A DNA stretch of 64,000 nucleotides from contig JAKTNV010000001.1 of assembly GCA_022747635.1 (NCBI GenBank), forward strand, positions 45,392,446 through 45,456,445, in the 5' to 3' direction. The position numbers were made by a program, and so were the translations under genes. This DNA comes from Hetaerina americana. Taxonomy: Eukaryota; Arthropoda; Insecta; Odonata; Calopterygidae. The notes under the pieces are model-generated. The model saw only the letters and a program-made list of their open reading frames with translations, was not told where the DNA came from and did not search any database. This document shows, piece by piece, positions 9,654 through 21,999 of the stretch (position 1 is its first letter; the number at the start of each line of letters is the position of its first letter).

Positions 9654-12600
9654 TAACATACTCTCTCAAATTGTGTTAAAAGTGAAAATTAACGTTGATA
9701 ACCTGGGCTATTCCAACGATTTTAACCCAATTCTATTTTAAGGGATATTTTAAGCTAATACGAGTAAACCCACATAAAAATGAATCTTTATTAATTAACT
9801 TAAGATTCAGTTACATATTAAAGATCACACATGAATTGAGTATGAAGTAATGCAAGTATTAGGATTTGTATTTTTGTAAAAATAGTGAAAAAAAGGAACA
9901 TTCTCATTTGTTTGTCCCAAGTAATAGAATCGACATTTGTTTGTCATTAACAGATCAATGTAGCTTTCTGTTGACGTTGGTTTCGTTGATAAAGATCACA
10001 CAATGTGAGGAGAATATTTAGTTTTATGCCTCTCAAATAATTTAAAGCTATAAAGAGCACCAGCCATTTTCCGGGCTATCCTGGGAAAACATAATTAAAA
10101 TAAACATAACCTGGCCTAGAATTCGACCGGTATTCGACAATGGCTGACAAAGAGAGTTGTCCGAAAATTAATTGGAGGCAGCACCCTCTGGCAATTTTTT
10201 TTTTCATCACACTGCCCATGGATGAAATTTAGTATTAAAAGATTTGAATGACTTTCCGAAATACAGTGGGTGTAGTCAAAGTGGTTATTCGATTTTTGCA
10301 TGAAACCTCTTCTTGGAGAAAGCCCGAGGGAAATATCTCTATCTGCGCTGTGTAACTCATGGTCTGCTGAAAATAATTGGATTCAACTTTTTTCTGGAAA
10401 TATGATTTCCATAAAAACTGCTTTGGAGATTTTATCACCCAGAAAATGAACTTAAACTAAGCAACATTGAATTTCAAATTGCTGACAGTGCGATAGATTC
10501 GACAAAGGTCATTATTTATTTAAGCATGATGGCTAATTACTTGAGTTTCTTTGACGTCTTTGAAAATGCAGGTACTCCAAACGACGGATAATGAATGATT
10601 TTTTAGGACTTCTTGGCCACTTACTGAGGTTTAAAATTAATTTTCAAGTATGAGGATTTAAAAAATTCCAAGATTTTCATGGGATTTTTTAATATACACT
10701 AAACACAAATAGTGCTTCCCTTGTATTTATCGGAACTTCTTCGATTTCTCAGGAAAACAGAACAGTAAAGATAGAGCAAATTATTAATCTACTTCATAAT
10801 TAAAGAAATATTGAAGAATATATAGCCGCTTATTCATAGTCCTGTTTATCTTCCTCGTAAAGAACATTTTGATAGGATAACTGATATTTATCTCTGTATT
10901 GATGTAGCTCAAATCAGGCAGTTTAATCCAAATATCCTGAAACTTTAATAAAACCTTCAATATATCCCTATTTTGGGTCCAAAACATAAGTGTGTTTCTT
11001 CCCAGCTAACGATATAACTGGAAAAAGATACGGAGGCGTGGCCCCAGATAGATAGAAGATACTCGAAGTTAACTAGTTCCAATACCGCTTAATAAGATAA
11101 TTGTTGAAAAGTGAAATTCAATTTGAATCAATTATTTTTATGATAATTTATTTAATGATTATTAAACACGTAAAGTATTACAACAAATATAACAGTAGTG
11201 ACTGTGACGATGAATTTTAAATAGAGAACACTTTACATGACGTCCTGAATTTTATTTTTTATGTGAAAAATATAGCAATGAATGGGGGAAAATAATAATC
11301 TTATATTACGTTGTGTGGTGTTCGTTATGAATGTATATAATATTACGTTAATGCAAAGGAGGGAGTGTCAGTGATATGACGAGTATAATCTCGTACGAGA
11401 ATGGCATTGTATCATAGTAAAGAGGTGGTTCTAGTAGGAGAAATGGGATGGTTATAAATCTGATCTGATGGGTATAAATCTGACAGCTTCCTTGGTGTCC
11501 TTGCATCTTGATTTCAATCTGTCGATTCCCATGAACTGTATGTACATATGCGTTCTTTTTTAGATAAGATTTCTTTTTTATCAATAATAGTAAGCAATTT
11601 TAGTAAATATTTTAAATTTTTATATTAGCAGATTAAATATTTACTAATCAAAATGGAAAACTTCTCTAGGTGCTATATCACTAAGTCATATTTCTGGCAT
11701 CCATTATTTTTTATTCGAAAATCTTCAAATATCCAATTCGGGCATTTCGAATGATCGAATGAATACAAAAATTAAACGCTCTTTCGTTAAATGGCATTTA
11801 ATTGGCGTTTTAATCGTAAATATAACGGTAACCGCGAATCAGACAGTGTTCATAGGAAAGTGTAAGTGCTAATTATCTTTTTCTCTTTTTGGTCTCGTTA
11901 GTCTTCTGAAATCGTTAAAAATTACGTAGTAGACTATATTTAATCTTGTCGAATAGCCGTTTGCTTTTGGTAAGCGGGGGCCTATCATTATAATATAGTT
12001 CAGATTTATGTATAGATATCAATGGTAGGTAATAATTGTATATCACTGCTCGGTGGAAATCTGAGTAATCAATGTCATTTACGGAAATGAATAAATATTT
12101 TATTGCCAAAACATTATGTTTTCGGCGGTATACACCTTCGTGTTTTCATTTTGTGTATAAATTTAAGAGCATCTAATTTTTTTTAGTTGTGCTGAAAAGG
12201 CAAATTAAATCTGAGGTTGACGTGAAATAATTCCCTGGGGCTTAGGTTAAATTTTCTTTGTAAACAAAAACGAATATTATTTTTTCTCCGAGAAAATGAT
12301 TTTTTCAATAACTTCAATGACTCTGAGCATATCATATTTTTCGTGCGTAATAACTTTTTAATACGAAGCTTGCGGAGGCTTTTAATAAAGGAGCACGTTA
12401 TTTTATTTCCTATTTTTGTACAATTTTGGAATAAACTCTGCTTTTTACTATCGTCATCATCGTGTAATAATAGAATGTGCAATCGACAAAGCGTATGAAA
12501 GTCATAGCAACGGCAATGACGTCTGATGGACATACTCATTAAATTCGCAAGGCTAGGGAAAAGAATTTGCGAAGGAATATGCGGTTTGAAAGATGAAAGA

Positions 12601-12870
12601 GAATAGAATAGCCCCGAGGGAGAAAGGAAATTGTACACGGAATTTTAAAGGGCAATTTTCATTCCATAAAATTTATCAATATTTTAAAAGGTTCTTTCAC
12701 ATTTCATTTTTCTTTGTTAAGTTCATGCGCGTGTTACCCGTGAGCCAAAGTGTGAATCGGCGTAAGTGACTCAAAATCGGAGAATTATTTTTTTTTGAAT
12801 TTTGCATATTCGGTCATCGTATATTGCCCGAGAGTTATTTGTTTGTCTGACAAAGATATTTTCAGTGTCT
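9654..12870. other. AT-rich stretch without recognisable genes
   Basis: I see no gene, repeat family or RNA gene in this 3.2 kb. Open frames up to 151 codons (minus strand near 12.2-12.6 kb) have no recognisable motif and look like chance frames. Confidence 0.5.
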
Positions 12871-12879
12871 GTGCATATT

Positions 12880-13560
12880 CAGACAAAAAACACAGACACA
12901 CTTTAGCAGCTTACCCACTAAAAGATGTTTGGATGAATGTTGCAGTGCTTGTAAAATACTTGGGTGTCACCGTTGCATAGGAACTTACATAATTGGGAAA
13001 AATATACACGAACTTATTGCAGAGAGCCCCTAAGAAGCTGGTATTCGTTAGACATAAGATTGGAAAATGTACTGTAAAAGACGTGGTAATTTTCTTTTGC
13101 CAGATCCCACATAAAGCATGTGGCGAGAATATGGGAGCCATCTTAAAAAAAGTCTGATTATAGAATTGAATAAAGTACAGAGAAGGGCCGCCAGATTCGT
13201 GGCAATTTGTACGGAAGAACACTAAATGTTACATATTTACTTCAAATCTAGGGCGCGATGATAATATGTCCAAAGATTCAAAGTAAGATTAAACCAATTG
13301 CAAAGATACCTATCTTTTGGTTTTGCATCCGACATAAAAGGAATAATTCAGCCTCCCAACAACCACATGGAGAGGACAGAAAACTATCAAAAAAATAAGA
13401 AAAATGGACTGACAAACGAATAGGTTCAATCATTTGTGTTTTCCACGCACAAGGTCCTGACGAAAATAATTAGGAGCACCCAAGTTACATTTCCCCTCAA
13501 CTCACTTCACGGCCGGCATCCTAACGTCTTCCACAACGCTCCCTTGGGCGGGTAGTGAGT
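12880..13560 (+). pseudogene. Decayed LINE reverse-transcriptase C-terminal region
   Basis: Translated pieces in shifting frames match the region after the polymerase core of CR1/L2/Jockey-like non-LTR elements. KYLGVTVA lies at about 12954-12977, then come a segment around an RAPKKLVFVRHKIGKC-like stretch and an IWEP motif near 13120. LNKVQRRAARFVAICTEEH follows near 13160-13225; the word VQRRAARF is a hallmark of these elements. Stops and frameshifts interrupt it, and no polymerase motifs or 5' part remain. The end near 13560 is only estimated. Confidence 0.7.
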
Positions 13561-14346
13561 GTTACGTGAATACATTTTTAGATCTGATACACTTGTAAAT
13601 TTTCTGTTCTGCATGAGTTCATTTTTCTTTTCAGTATTCAGTGAAGTTGTTGTTTACAGCGGTGCAGTTTTAAAGTGTATGACAGATATTATATGAATTA
13701 CGTCCGATCGCGTCCTTACACGCGACCTTTGGATGGATCACGAGGTGACACATGTTTGTTGAAATACGTGTATTGCATGTAGTATGACTAGTGACTTAAC
13801 AGCCCCTGCCAGACGCTTTTGTGACGACTTACCCGGTAATGTATATGTGTAGCTGTATATAGATGATATTGAAAGGTTTTTGGTGTTATATCGTTTTAGC
13901 CCAATCCAAGGAAACGGAGATGGCGTGCGCCAGCGTTTGCCAACCAGCTTCAAATCCTAGCATAAATCCTATACATTAATTGGCGCTGGTTGTTCGGTAC
14001 GCGGTGCCTTGAATATGAGTAAATCTTATTTTACGCTTATCTGAGTGAGATCGACAAGATTTTAAAGCATTTTGAATCAGTCTTTGACCATATAATATAG
14101 TAACATGTGTCATTGTCATATAATATCACGTTTCGTCTCCTGACGCACAGATTCTTTCAGCATTAGCTTTCCAGCTTTATTCTACGGTTGCAAACATACC
14201 TAGTTAGCAACCCGGAGAGCTTACCGTAGTTGAAAAATACTTTCACCCGAGGTAACACATATCCTCGCTACATTAGAATGTTTTGGCGAGTGAGGGGTAT
14301 GATAATTAAAAAAACACTTGGTGGATTTTTCGAATAATGATGTGCC

Positions 14347-14549
14347 ATGGGAGACCGCTCTTTACCGAACGCTGAATTATATCACCAAGATGAAAATAAT
14401 TTTGTTGATGAGCATTCTATGGCAGTGCTAGAATTAGCACATGAGAACTATCTTATGTTGCATATTTTCGGTGAATTTCTTCATGAAGTTATTTCCCACA
14501 AATTAGTGAATTCCAGTCCGTCTGGCTCAGTGAGAGAAAAATTTCATAA
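14347..14549 (+). CDS. Candidate host exon (hypothetical)
   Basis: An open frame begins GCCATGG, a good eukaryotic start context. It encodes about 68 residues of mixed, acidic composition (MGDRSLPNAELYHQDENN...) and reaches a splice-donor-like AAA|GTAAGG at 14550. Read through, the frame continues to 14595. I do not recognise the protein. It is one of few frames in the window outside the biased islands with both ordinary amino-acid composition and a good donor. It could still be chance or an eroded transposon. Confidence 0.25.
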
Positions 14550-15746
14550 AGTAAGGAATATAAGTGGAGCAAAAATTTTCGAGACAAGTTTCTAACTTGG
14601 CGCAATTTACGAGCTTCATTTTCAATTGAAATTATTTTTTCCTACATTCTTCTTTACTGATTTTTTTATACAAAATGATACCTTCATTGAAATCCCTGTG
14701 AGGAAAATACAAGATTCTCTTTTTAAAAATCCTCCTCATTTGGGCTGATGAGGATCCGTAGTTATAAATTTATAATTGTGATTTCGAATATTCATTTGTT
14801 TGCTTGAATGCTCTCTGCTGTTGTCAGCGTATTATCGTTGACTTTAATTTCACTAATTATGGGAGTTATTATTGTGCCATTTCCTTTTCCATCTGCATCT
14901 TAAGCTACTCTCTCAAATTACATTTCTACTTGGTATTATATAACGACCTGGTTTAGATTTCCATGAAGGCATCAGGTCAATTTCCCTGATTAAACTCATA
15001 GTTTTAACATAGCCAGCAAAGTTATCGTGCCGTAGTTTTCAAATACAGGAATGGTAAATACGTATTAGCGTCATTTTTTATCCCAAACTGTTCGAAGGTA
15101 ACATATCATTTTGGCAATCATATTTGTATTATTCCGTCGAAATTGAATTCTTGAGAATCATTTAGTTCCTCAAATTGCGATCATTCCATGATAATCGAAA
15201 TATACTCAAGTACTACTTGGTTATTATCCTTGCCGCTAAATCATCCTAAAATATTGCCCTTAGATTTATTTAATGCGTATTTGATGCAGTCCACTTTCAG
15301 GTTTTTGACTGTTTTATGTAGAAGAAAAATACATGAAGGGTTGGTTTGTTTCAAAAATTAATTTAAAATAAATATTTGGATATAAATCCTGTTTTAGAAC
15401 TTCCTACTTTCACATATCGGATATATTATCATTCTTTATCGTACGCATTTAGATATAGAACGTAAACAACATTGCGGTTGAAGTTAAATATTTACCATTT
15501 ACAGTTTAAAAGTGTAAACATTGGAATATACAGTTGTTGGAATTTTACTTACATAAATTAAGTTGAGCGAATTAAAAGAGAGTAAAAAATATTTTGTGAG
15601 TAACTGCAAGTTGTATGACATGAAAAATTTAAATAAAATATGTTATCGCTCCCAGCTTAATACACTATCCACACCATAGTCTTGAAAATATATATTACAC
15701 ATTCGCGTAACTGACCTAATTTTTTTCGCAAGTACCTAATAATCAA

Positions 15747-15885
15747 ATTTCTGTCAACATGGAGTACGCCCAAATAATCTACATCCTGTTGGGCATTGGC
15801 TAAACAATGTTCAACAAATTCAATGATTATTAGGGAGCTTATCTTCTCAGCAATAGTGAAATGAACGCCTGTCATTAGCATATCT
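15747..15885 (-). CDS. Candidate host internal exon (hypothetical)
   Basis: On the minus strand a pyrimidine tract ending CCTTCTTTCAG precedes an open frame. It encodes about 45 residues including MLMTGVHFTIAEKISSLI and later DVDYLGVLHVDRNLII, and runs to a donor-like AG|GTACTTGCG near 15736-15746. Without splicing the frame would continue to a stop at 15657. The composition looks protein-like, but I do not recognise the family and there is no neighbouring exon to support it. Confidence 0.25.
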
Positions 15886-17753
15886 CTGAAAGAAGGTGTT
15901 AAAAGGAATCAATACCAACATTTGCCACCTTCCTCACCAAATTCACCGATTAATCTTCGCTGACTACGTGAAAACCAATTATCTAACAAAGATGAAACGG
16001 GTTAGCGAGCAATTATTCAAATGGAGGAACCTTATCTTAATTTAATTTCTGACTAACAGTTATAAATTATGGAAGAATTCTAAGAAAACCACCGGATTTA
16101 TTGTATAACTGAGCTTGGAAAGTGGAAACCACCGTCATCTGCTCAATGTAAATTTAATGAAGGATATAAGATGTTTTATCTTTACTTAAATTCTTAATTT
16201 TTGTTTCGGAGAAGCTACTACGAATTTGTCGTGGAAACATGCCATTACATTGAATTCAAGTCTTACAATTAATAAATGTATCATTTTAGTGCTCAGAAGG
16301 TTTCATGTTGGAAAAGTTTAATGTTTGATTTATGAATATGATGTTTGTTTGAAGTAAAATTCGATCGTATTATTTTAGGAAATCAAGGTGTACAATTTAA
16401 AGCTATAAATACTATATGGAAAAATTCTTAACCTGTTTATATGACATTAATGATTCTTTGAGCCACTAATTTATATAGGATTAATTATCGTTTGAGCCAT
16501 TTGAAAAGGTTAGACAGCTATATAATGACACCTTGAGCCTTCTGATTTCATGCTTTTAAAAATACGAGATATCCTGTATCATGTATTTACGTTACTTTTT
16601 TTAGGTTTAATGGGAAGTAAGGATACATTAGTTGTTAAAAAATTCCAAATTTCGATCCTTGCATCATTAATGTATAAATTAGTTATTGGCTACATTTACT
16701 TTATATAATTATGCAAGAACCGTCATTAGGGTTCTTAGAGAATCACCCTAGGGTGTATAACTTGATATATAGCTTCATAAATAAGTATATTCTCCCTGAA
16801 GGGATGCTACGCTTTAAAATCTATGGCATTATTTTTCCTGTCAACGTTTCCTCGGAGGCGTATTTCCAAAGAGCATCCATTTCGATATTCCTGAATGAAA
16901 ACTTATTTATTCAACCATTATTAAACAATTAGGCACTCAATTAGTTAACAAAAACAATTAGTGTTCATCAAATAGGTGCTCAGAATTTTATCTTATATTG
17001 CTTAACTAAAAATTTAACTGAATTCGATCAGAAAAGATCTTATTATTAAAGGAGAGGGAATTTAACCCTCGCATTTTTCTCTTTCTCCCTGTTGGTGCGT
17101 CTTTAAATTGTAAGATAAATACCTACTCAGAAACACAGTTTCGTCGCTTCCTGCCTTCATACTTCCCTCCAAAATAAATGGAAAAACATATCTTCAAATA
17201 CCTTGGTATAAATTTGTGTATAACTGCAAGGTTTAAGTTCAGCCCCTGGTGAACGAGAATTCTACGTATTTGATGGTATAATCACCTTTAAACTCAGGTC
17301 TCGTTTTTATGCGCGACAGCATCCGCTGAAATAATTTCGCACCGTTAACATTAATGCTAGGCACACTATACGTGAAGCGAACACGTGACCCCCAAGTTTC
17401 AATGTTTAACATAAATATTCGTATTAAGTTCTGAAAAATATTTTGTTGTGTGACTCCCATCCATGATGATCGAATACAAGATTTAATAAAAAGTATCGGG
17501 AACAATGTTTTCCACACGTGAATGTACGTCGAAGCGCGCCCGCACGGCGCAGGCTCGTTGGTGCCGGGTCTGACCTTCAACACGCGCCAATCGTCGGCGA
17601 GCGTTCGTTCAGGCTTGATCGTGTTTTTAGGGGACCCCTGTCGATTAACTCGGTACAAGCGCAAAATGCGATTGAAAAGCGGCAAGACCAATTTTTTTGT
17701 TGCACTGGAACCGACGACGTGTGCGTGAAGTACCGAAGACGTGTGGTTCAGAA

Positions 17754-18240
17754 CGTCGGTTAAGCGTTCGCATGATCGCAGATCATATTGGCATTGGTAA
17801 GTTCATACCAATATCACTGAAAAATTTGGAGATGCATAAGATCTGAACTCGTTCAAAAGTCTTGATGGACGACCAAAAGCAGAGTCGAGTGTCTGCTTGC
17901 GAGGACCTTCTTCAACGCGTGGAATAAGACCCCGACGTTTTGGATACTCCCGGTTTGGCACCAGCTGGCTATTTCCTATTTCCAAAAGTAACATCTTCCC
18001 TCAAAGGGCACCACCATGGGACCCTAAGTGCCGTTAAAGAAGCTTGCACGCGTACCCTTCTTCCTCCCGGACTTTCGGGAATCCACCTACTAAGGAGCCT
18101 CCGAGTCGTGGAAAAGCCTCTGGCCAAAGTGTGTCAACACTCAAGTGATGTACTATTAGGAATTTTGAGACATAGTAGCGATATCTGAAATAAATCTGTT
18201 TTTTCGAAATAATTGTCGATACTTTTAACAAAATCCTTGT
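17754..18240 (+). pseudogene. Decayed mariner-family transposase, internally deleted
   Basis: Mariner motifs appear in order. RRLSVRMIADHIGIGK (17754-17801) is the second helix-turn-helix of the DNA-binding domain. DDQKQSRVSACEDLLQRVE (17868-17924) is the linker before the catalytic core. APAGYFLFPKVTSSLKGHHH (within about 17961-18020) follows the third catalytic residue in intact elements. The part between LLQRVE and this block is gone, so the first two catalytic aspartates are missing. Stops and shifts interrupt the frame. The first DNA-binding helix region upstream is not recognisable. The right boundary near 18240 is estimated from the usual short AT-rich 3' segment. No terminal inverted repeats were found. 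Confidence 0.75.
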
Positions 18241-18531
18241 ACAGCTTTGAGGTAGATATAAGTAATAAGAAGAAAATATTTATAAAATTTTGGCTCTTGT
18301 AACAAGTGTATTCAGCAAAGTAATTTTCACCTAACTCTTCAAAGGTTACTCCGTGAAATTATTACATACAACTCTAGTTTTCTACTTTTAAATTATTGTT
18401 TAAATATGCTTTATTTAGCTGACAATACCTTTCAGTTTTGAATTTAAAGAAAATTTACTTGGGCATTTGGTATGTATATTTCAGCTAAACCGATCGATTC
18501 CTTGACCTATATTTTTACCCGCATATTTAAG

Positions 18532-18573
18532 GTGTAGATCTAACAAAAGTGTAGATCTTTTAGGTGTAGATCT
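18532..18573 (+). repeat. Three copies of GTGTAGATCT
   Basis: The 10-mer occurs at 18532, 18549 and 18564 (spacings 17 and 15 bp). It may be a small tandem repeat or a binding-site cluster. No gene is recognised nearby. Confidence 0.5.
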
Positions 18574-19072
18574 TATATTCTTTTGCTGAAGGAAATGGAA
18601 AGCATTTCATCGACATCTTGTTTCATAGATGTTTTCACATCATTGGAAACATGAAATTCAGGAAACTAAAACCGTGAGGTTGGATCACAATCCAATTTTA
18701 ATTTTTCAATTGTTTTTCTATTTCAAAAGCACTGAAGTAGATAATTGAACTGACATTACCAATTTAAAGTAATAAAAGCAGTTATTAATGTTATGATATT
18801 GATTTCTGGGTAGCTTTATATACCTACACATCTATCCGCTGCCTTATTCATTCCAATTTACCAGCATTCCAGTCCTAATTAATTAGAATATGCGCTGCAC
18901 TTCTGAATTTCCTCGTACTGAATTACCCTAAGACCTATCATTATTATGCTGGTCGTTTTGTGTATATGTATATATTTGTCTCCAAGATTCCAGCACACAA
19001 AACCATTATTTTCTCGATTTTCTTTATTTCCATTCCCGTAGACTGCTCAAATTGTTATTCGCTCAGGAAGGC

Positions 19073-19316
19073 AGTAATCAACTCGATGGTCGGTTTGGTA
19101 GGTGATGGTAGAGTACACACAATACTAATCCCGACGGTATGTGAATTTCACAAATCAGGGTAGGGGGGCCAGTGCCTTTCCCTGTGTCGGTTATGGTTTC
19201 CCAGGAAGAACTGGTACCCGAAAAATCACATAGCTTGGGTGGAGCTGCAGGTCCCCAGAGTGACTTACCCGAGCCCTTCGGTCAGTAGTCCAACGCTCTG
19301 CCCCCTGGACTACCGC
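19073..19316 (-). mobile_element. tRNA-derived SINE (family 1, B box deleted)
   Basis: Matches the minus-strand SINE at 35328-35604 along its length. The 3' part near 19076 gives GTAATCAACTCGATGG, the middle gives TGGTACCCGAAAAATCACA, and the head gives GTCAGTAGTCCAACGCTCT. In tRNA sense the head GGTAGTCCAGGGGGCAGAGC carries an A-box-like region. The B box present in the 33.6-kb copy (GGTTCGATTCC) is missing because the sequence jumps from CTCGGGT to AAGTCACTCTG. The copy should be transcriptionally dead. Confidence 0.75.
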
Positions 19317-20702
19317 GACATACATACATATACATACACGCACATGCATACAATATGCGTCGTACTTTTCTTATCAATTCTTCTTTAATCTTTGCAATGG
19401 ATTTTTTACCTTCTTAAACTCAAGATACCAAATTTAGGATTGAAAAACTGGTGTCAGTTTCAGATGACCTAACCTCTCTAGGTGAGGCTTGTGATCAGGT
19501 GAATGATGTGTAAATTCGCTTCTTTACGATTTGTCAGCCGAGATGCCCCATTAAGAAGTATAGCTCAAATCGTGCCGACACCACGGCCGAGTGCGCAAAA
19601 TTTGCGTCGATCTCATCCATCCTGTTTTAACAACAGGCAATGCTCTCTCGGAGTTCACAAGTAGTTCACGTTCACAAATAACTGTTTTCGTTACTTCATG
19701 TTTTCACAAGTAACTTCTACCATTGCCTATACCTTGTAGTCTTACTGTACGATTCCACTTTTCTATTCAGGATTAACATCGGTACCTCCTATTTTTTGGA
19801 CCATGTCGCAAATAAACAAATCCCCCTCTCTCCTTCCACGTATTTAGAGACCTATTTCACCTGTTTGGAGGACGCCTTGTATCTTCAGTTTCTGATATTC
19901 CTAACTATCTTTTGCCTGTTCTATTCTTTCACTTCTAGTCTCCCTGCATTTTTCCGTTCAACTGGCGTTCTTTCTTATCTCATGTTTTTAAAAATATCTT
20001 CAGCATGAATGCCGAAGGTCCGCTTATTTGTCTCTGTCGTAATTCACTGTTTAATTCCTCCTAAGTCATAATAGACTATGATTTTAGCAAACCTTTACCC
20101 TTATTTATTTTTTCTTGATGAATATCTGAATTCCATACATTTCTGCCAGAGATAACTTAAAACATTTCAATTTACACTCCTTAGCAAAAATTCTGCACAT
20201 TATATGAATTAATTTAAAATATACTACGAGAATAATAGGGTGCACTATCAGAGATGGAGTACCAAATTCCTCTTATTTGTTAACTTTTCTTTAAATTTTT
20301 AACTCTCTTCACTGATCCTTATGGAACTATCCAAAATTAAAATTTACCCAACGAAATAAGTGAAAATTTTCCCTACTGATTATACTTCTAATTATCTTTT
20401 CCCATTTTTAACAGCGTTCTTCCTATTAATTACGCAGTAGCGTCGAAATCATTCGTATCAACGTCATAAATATTTAATTTATATTTTCCCCATTCTTTTC
20501 CAGAAACAAAAGTTGGAAGATCTGCGCAATTTTATGGTGTAATTTCTTAGTTACCGAAAGATTAAGTTTCAATCTGAAGGAATAACCTATTTTAATGAGT
20601 GTTGTTATATTTTTGGATGGAAATATTGTTTAAATTTTTAAAATATGGTCTTATTTCATGTTTTAGTGAAATGAGATATGTGTAAGACACATATAGCTAT
20701 AG

Positions 20703-20703
<1 letters not shown>

Positions 20704-20797
<94 letters not shown>
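20704..20797. repeat. (TA)n plus (AC)n microsatellite, left of mariner
   Basis: A TA run spans about 20704-20789, followed by ACACACAC directly before the mariner terminal repeat. A 24-bp TA run resumes on the other side at 21551. This shows that the element sits inside a TA microsatellite, in keeping with the TA target preference of mariners. Confidence 0.9.
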
Positions 20798-20798
<1 letters not shown>

Positions 20799-21550
20799 GA
20801 GGGTCATCCGGAAAGTAGTACCCGTTCGTGAAATAAAAAGACAAAAGTAAATATTAACAAACATAAAAAATTTTATTTGAAAGAGGATACTTTAAACTAC
20901 TTCTCAACATAATCTCCAAGCAAATTAAGGCATTTGTCATAACGTGTGACAAGTTTCTGTATTCCTGCTGCATAGTCCTTCGCCGCCAGCTCATTGAGAT
21001 ACGCGAGGGACCCATCTTGCACAAATTTTTGCATAATGCAGATGGTGTTTAACAATTTCATGAACAATTGTTCGAGAAACATTGGGAAAATGCTCACAGA
21101 TGTCATCAGTTGTGACGCGCCGATCGTTCCTCACGAATTCGTCAACTGAGCTCACCAGTTGGTCTGTAATGACAGACGGTCTCCCCGAACGCTCATCGTC
21201 GTGTGTGTTCCCCCTCCCCATGTTGAAGTTGCGACACCACCGCCGAACAGACGACTCGTCCATTACATTGTCTCCATACACCTCCTTTAATTGGCGATGA
21301 ATATCACATGGGCGAACGTTTCTTGCATTGAGGAATTTAATCACTGCCCTCACTTCACAACTGGCGGCGTTCTCAATTTTTTTAAACATTGTAAACAATC
21401 ACAGAAACAACACAGGCAATGCTAGCGTCACGCAACTTGGCTCAGAGAAGGCAGACAAGCCACTGAAGCTATCTGACCTCGTCCAGCGGCTACTCGCGTC
21501 GTCAGCACTTCATGCGGCACGAACGGGTACTACTTTCCGGATGACCCTCG
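20798..21550 (-). mobile_element. Mariner deletion derivative with matched terminal inverted repeats
   Basis: The element is 753 bp. Its ends are inverted repeats of about 33 bp beginning CGAGGGTCATCCGGAAAGTA, with no mismatch seen. The minus strand carries a remnant transposase. A full mariner is about 1.3 kb with a transposase near 345 residues, so roughly half is missing. The right flank begins with TA. The left flanking dinucleotide reads CA, probably altered in the AC microsatellite. Confidence 0.9.
20897..21398 (-). pseudogene. Mariner transposase remnant: N-terminus fused to C-terminus
   Basis: The transposase of a mariner binds the terminal repeats and moves the element by cut and paste in the nucleus. 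Here the N-terminal DNA-binding half is intact in frame from 21398. It opens MFTMFKKIENAA, has the motif SSVRRWCRNFNMG with DDERSGRPS, and runs through the second helix-turn-helix (RRVTTDDICEHFPNVSRTI) to the linker ICARWVPR. The C-terminal tail (GSLAYLNELAA ... RYDKCLNLLGDYVEK) follows at once in another frame, ending at 20897. The catalytic core with its DD34D residues is deleted, so the product cannot be active. Only an internally deleted, non-autonomous element remains. Confidence 0.88.
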
Positions 21551-21574
21551 TATATATATATATATATATATATA
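21551..21574. repeat. (TA)12 microsatellite, right of mariner
   Basis: Continuation of the TA microsatellite interrupted by the mariner insertion. Confidence 0.9.
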
Positions 21575-21999
21575 GTAATTTTCTCGTTACTATATGTGTC
21601 AAAAATATTAAAATAAGCGCTATGAAAAATGAAAAATTGAGGAATTACGATCGTGTGAGATTCTACTTCAGTAAAGGAAAACCTAGATACGCTGCAATGG
21701 GATTTGTTCTTTGTATACTGTAAATTTAATGAAAAATGGTACGTGATGAGTATACTCACCATTTCCAATTATTTTGTGGTAAAACAATTCGATTGGGAGG
21801 AAAAAGCTTGGTAATAAGCGGTTAAAAATCTGAAAAATTCAGATGCAAATTAAACCGTAAGGATAGAAGGGAAGAATTAGGGGATGGGATGATAAAACTA
21901 GATGGTAGAATTTAGCCAGGAGGAGTTTGCCACCTCCACGAAACAGTGTTTGCCCGAGTATACGTTTGCTGAGCGATTCTTACGTAGGCACGTGTATGC

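Larger units (their letters stand above)
13561..17753. other. AT-rich stretch, no recognised gene
   Basis: Mostly AT-rich sequence without known repeats. It contains two weak exon candidates, listed separately at 14347 and 15769. The 150-codon minus-strand frame at 17239-17691 has no recognised motif; it lies immediately upstream of, and antisense to, the decayed mariner and may be lost element sequence. Confidence 0.45.
18241..20690. other. AT-rich stretch holding one SINE, otherwise nothing recognised
   Basis: Apart from the SINE at 19073-19316 and the short repeat at 18532, I see no gene or repeat family. Open frames are below about 70 codons. Confidence 0.5.

Noticed and set aside
17239..17691. 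150-codon minus-strand frame as a gene
   Set aside because: No recognisable motif, and it is antisense and adjacent to a decayed mariner. It may be element debris or chance.
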